Positions 57,727-59,121 of a stretch of DNA of 59,121 bases are shown one piece after another. The translations under genes and the position numbers were made by a program. Positions within the stretch are counted from its first letter, which is position 1. Every line of letters starts with the position of its first letter. This DNA comes from Amycolatopsis pittospori. GTDB lineage: Bacteria > Actinomycetota > Actinomycetes > Mycobacteriales > Pseudonocardiaceae. The DNA lies in contig NZ_JACBXD010000048.1 of NCBI RefSeq assembly GCF_013870525.1, forward strand, positions 1-59,121. Reading direction: 5' to 3'. The notes under the pieces were generated by a model, which did no database searches, was not told the origin of the DNA, and was given only the letters and a program-made list of their open reading frames with translations.

Positions 57727-59121
57727 TCACGCGCCACCGCGCCGGGTGGTCCGGCGGGTGGGCGCGGCGCTGAGCGGGTCGTCCGGCCAGGGATGCTTCG
57801 GATACCGTCCGCGGAGATCGGCGCGCACGGCGGCATAACCGTTGCGCCAGAACGATTCCAGATCCGCGGTCACCGCAGCCGGGCGCCCGGCGGGGGAGAG
57901 CAGGTGCAGGACGACGGGCACCCCGGCCAGCTCGGGCGTCGCGAGCCAGCCGAAGGTCTCCTGAAGTTTCACCGCCAGCACCGGCTGCTCGCCCGAATAG
58001 TCGACCCGGATCCGCGAGCCCGACGGGACCTCCAGCCGGTCCGGCGCCAGTTCGTCCAAACGCGACGCTTCGGGCCACGGCAGCAAACCGCGCAAAGCGG
58101 AACCCGCGTCCAGTGAAGCCAGATCCGAGCGCCTGCGTGCTGAACCGAGATCCAACCACGAGTCTAAAGTGGACAGTAAGGCCGGTGAGTCCACCGATGG
58201 CCACGGTGCGCCCAGAACCCGGTGCAGGAAGGACATGCGTTCGCGCAGCCGCCGCCCGTCCTCGGACCACCGAAGCAGTCCGAGTCCTTCGGCGCGCAAC
58301 CCGTCCAGCAACGCGGCGCGGATCGCGTCCGGCGCGGGGGAGCGCAAGGGCTTCTCCGACAGCACGATCGCACCCAGCCGTCGCACGGAACGCGCCACGA
58401 CGTCGCCGCCGGACCAGTGCACTTCCTCCGCCGACGAAACGAGATTCGGTGCCGCGCGCACGGCTAGGTCTTCATCGGCGGGCGCGGCCAGCCGGATGAT
58501 GCCCTGCGCCCTGCCGGGATCGCGGGTTGCTTCGGCCACCGCCAGCCATTCGACGTCGGCCAGTCCGCTGCCGCGCGGCAGTTCCGCCGCCGTACCGCCG
58601 GCCATCAAATAGACGGGCGTACCCGGCGAGCGTCGCCGTGCGAGCCGTTCGGGATGCGCCAGCGCGACGACCAGCGCGGGATCCGGGGAGCCGCCGCCAT
58701 CGGGCACCAGCTTGGAAAGCCTTCGTACGTCGCGTTTCCAGCGTTCGTCGTTCCGCACCCGCCTCAGTTCGGCTTCGAGGTCGGTCAGTGTGCCGCCGCT
58801 GTCCAGCAGCGCGACGACCTCGGCCGCCGAACGCGCGTTGGTCCGCGCGGCGCCGTCCAGCAGTGCCCGCGCCAGGCGTGGGTGCAGCCCGAGTCCGGCC
58901 ATCTTCCGGCCGCGTTCGGTCACCGTGCCGTCCTCCCCGGTCGCTCCGAGCGTCACCAGCAGAGCGCGCCCGGCGGCCAACGCGCCTTCGCCGGGCGGGT
59001 CCCACCAGGCGAGGCCGGAACCATCCGGAGTGGACCAGCACGCGAGTTCGAGAGCGAACCGCGCCAGTTCCGCCGTCCGGATCTCGGGCTCGGGGTAGGC
59101 GGGCAGGGAACCCTGCTCATG
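57727..59121 (-). CDS. hrpB: ATP-dependent helicase HrpB, C-terminal part (partial)
   Basis: At least 465 codons; the frame is open through the right end of the window, so the gene starts outside. Visible is the part after the helicase motor: PEIRTAELARFALELACW, LAWWDPPGEGALAAGRALLVTLGA and the C-terminal HrpB domain with LRERMSFLHRVLG, RRLGAIVLSEKPL, VKLQETFGW and SPAGRPAAVTADLESFWRNGY. DEAH motifs are beyond the edge. HrpB-type proteins are DEAH helicases of uncertain role. The end RRGGA is intact. Confidence 0.9.
   Translation of the reverse strand, partial: HEQGSLPAYPEPEIRTAELARFALELACWSTPDGSGLAWWDPPGEGALAAGRALLVTLGATGEDGTVTERGRKMAGLGLHPRLARALLDGAARTNARSAAEVVALLDSGGTLTDLEAELRRVRNDERWKRDVRRLSKLVPDGGGSPDPALVVALAHPERLARRRSPGTPVYLMAGGTAAELPRGSGLADVEWLAVAEATRDPGRAQGIIRLAAPADEDLAVRAAPNLVSSAEEVHWSGGDVVARSVRRLGAIVLSEKPLRSPAPDAIRAALLDGLRAEGLGLLRWSEDGRRLRERMSFLHRVLGAPWPSVDSPALLSTLDSWLDLGSARRRSDLASLDAGSALRGLLPWPEASRLDELAPDRLEVPSGSRIRVDYSGEQPVLAVKLQETFGWLATPELAGVPVVLHLLSPAGRPAAVTADLESFWRNGYAAVRADLRGRYPKHPWPDDPLSAAPTRRTTRRGGA

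Overview
Organism. The sequence is uniformly GC-rich with strong G/C third-position bias, frequent GTG starts and many 4-base start/stop overlaps, so it is actinobacterial. Gene content points to Pseudonocardiaceae, most likely Amycolatopsis (inference). Markers are WhiB7, UvrD2 with a tetracysteine-HRDC tail, GlnE with an adenylylatable glutamine synthetase, the UPF0182/PDZ-protease/DUF2342/ThiF-like/ABC1 block that in Mycobacterium tuberculosis lies at Rv3193c-Rv3197, and the prfB-ftsE-ftsX-smpB-ssrA neighbourhood. The window is ordinary chromosome: no prophage, integrase, transposase, CRISPR or biosynthetic cluster was seen. About 60 protein genes, two initiator tRNAs and a tmRNA are called.

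Layout. 1-3.1 kb: Lrp regulator with divergent rhodanese, class I glutamine amidotransferase, PiT phosphate permease. 3.2-8.4 kb: nitrogen control, with glnE and convergent glnA; glnA has a four-half-site GlnR box upstream. 8.4-16.3 kb: RDD membrane protein, two paralogous AbiEi-like proteins, DUF4191 protein, uvrD2, and whiB7 with a long leader (promoter, 88-codon ORF, intrinsic terminator). 16.4-26 kb: ABC1 kinase, ThiF-like protein, YgjP-type metalloprotease, DUF2342 metalloprotease, PDZ Lon-like protease, PPA1309 protein and the 998-aa UPF0182 protein. 26-28.7 kb: two identical initiator tRNAs flanking a flavin monooxygenase/TetR pair. 28.9-33.8 kb: PadR regulator, prfB, ftsE, ftsX, smpB, amidohydrolase. 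33.8-38.6 kb: acyltransferase, a three-gene sensor/kinase/response-regulator operon, tmRNA. 38.7-41.5 kb: three tandem secreted paralogues, a gene-poor stretch, a small protein and an IclR regulator. 41.8-48.6 kb: histidine-utilisation operon hutH-hutU-(M20 amidohydrolase)-hutF-hutI. 48.7-59.1 kb: two unknown proteins, a second two-component system whose kinase has an outside C-terminal domain, a second flavin monooxygenase/TetR pair, an ABC ATPase-hydrolase-permease operon, a voltage-sensor-like protein and the C-terminal part of HrpB, which runs off the end.

How genes work together. glnE and glnA form the glutamine synthetase control pair. smpB and ssrA form the ribosome-rescue pair. The hut genes encode a complete route from histidine to glutamate if the M20 enzyme does the deformylation. 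Two TetR/monooxygenase pairs each carry duplicated palindromic operators.

Non-coding structure. Fourteen intergenic sites carry a palindromic repeat (called the A family here) with compensatory arm changes; two of them contain a second palindrome (B family). Three genes take their stop codon from an A element. At least twelve genes have a TANNNT hexamer exactly 6-8 nt before the start codon, the layout expected for leaderless transcripts, and several starts were chosen on that basis.
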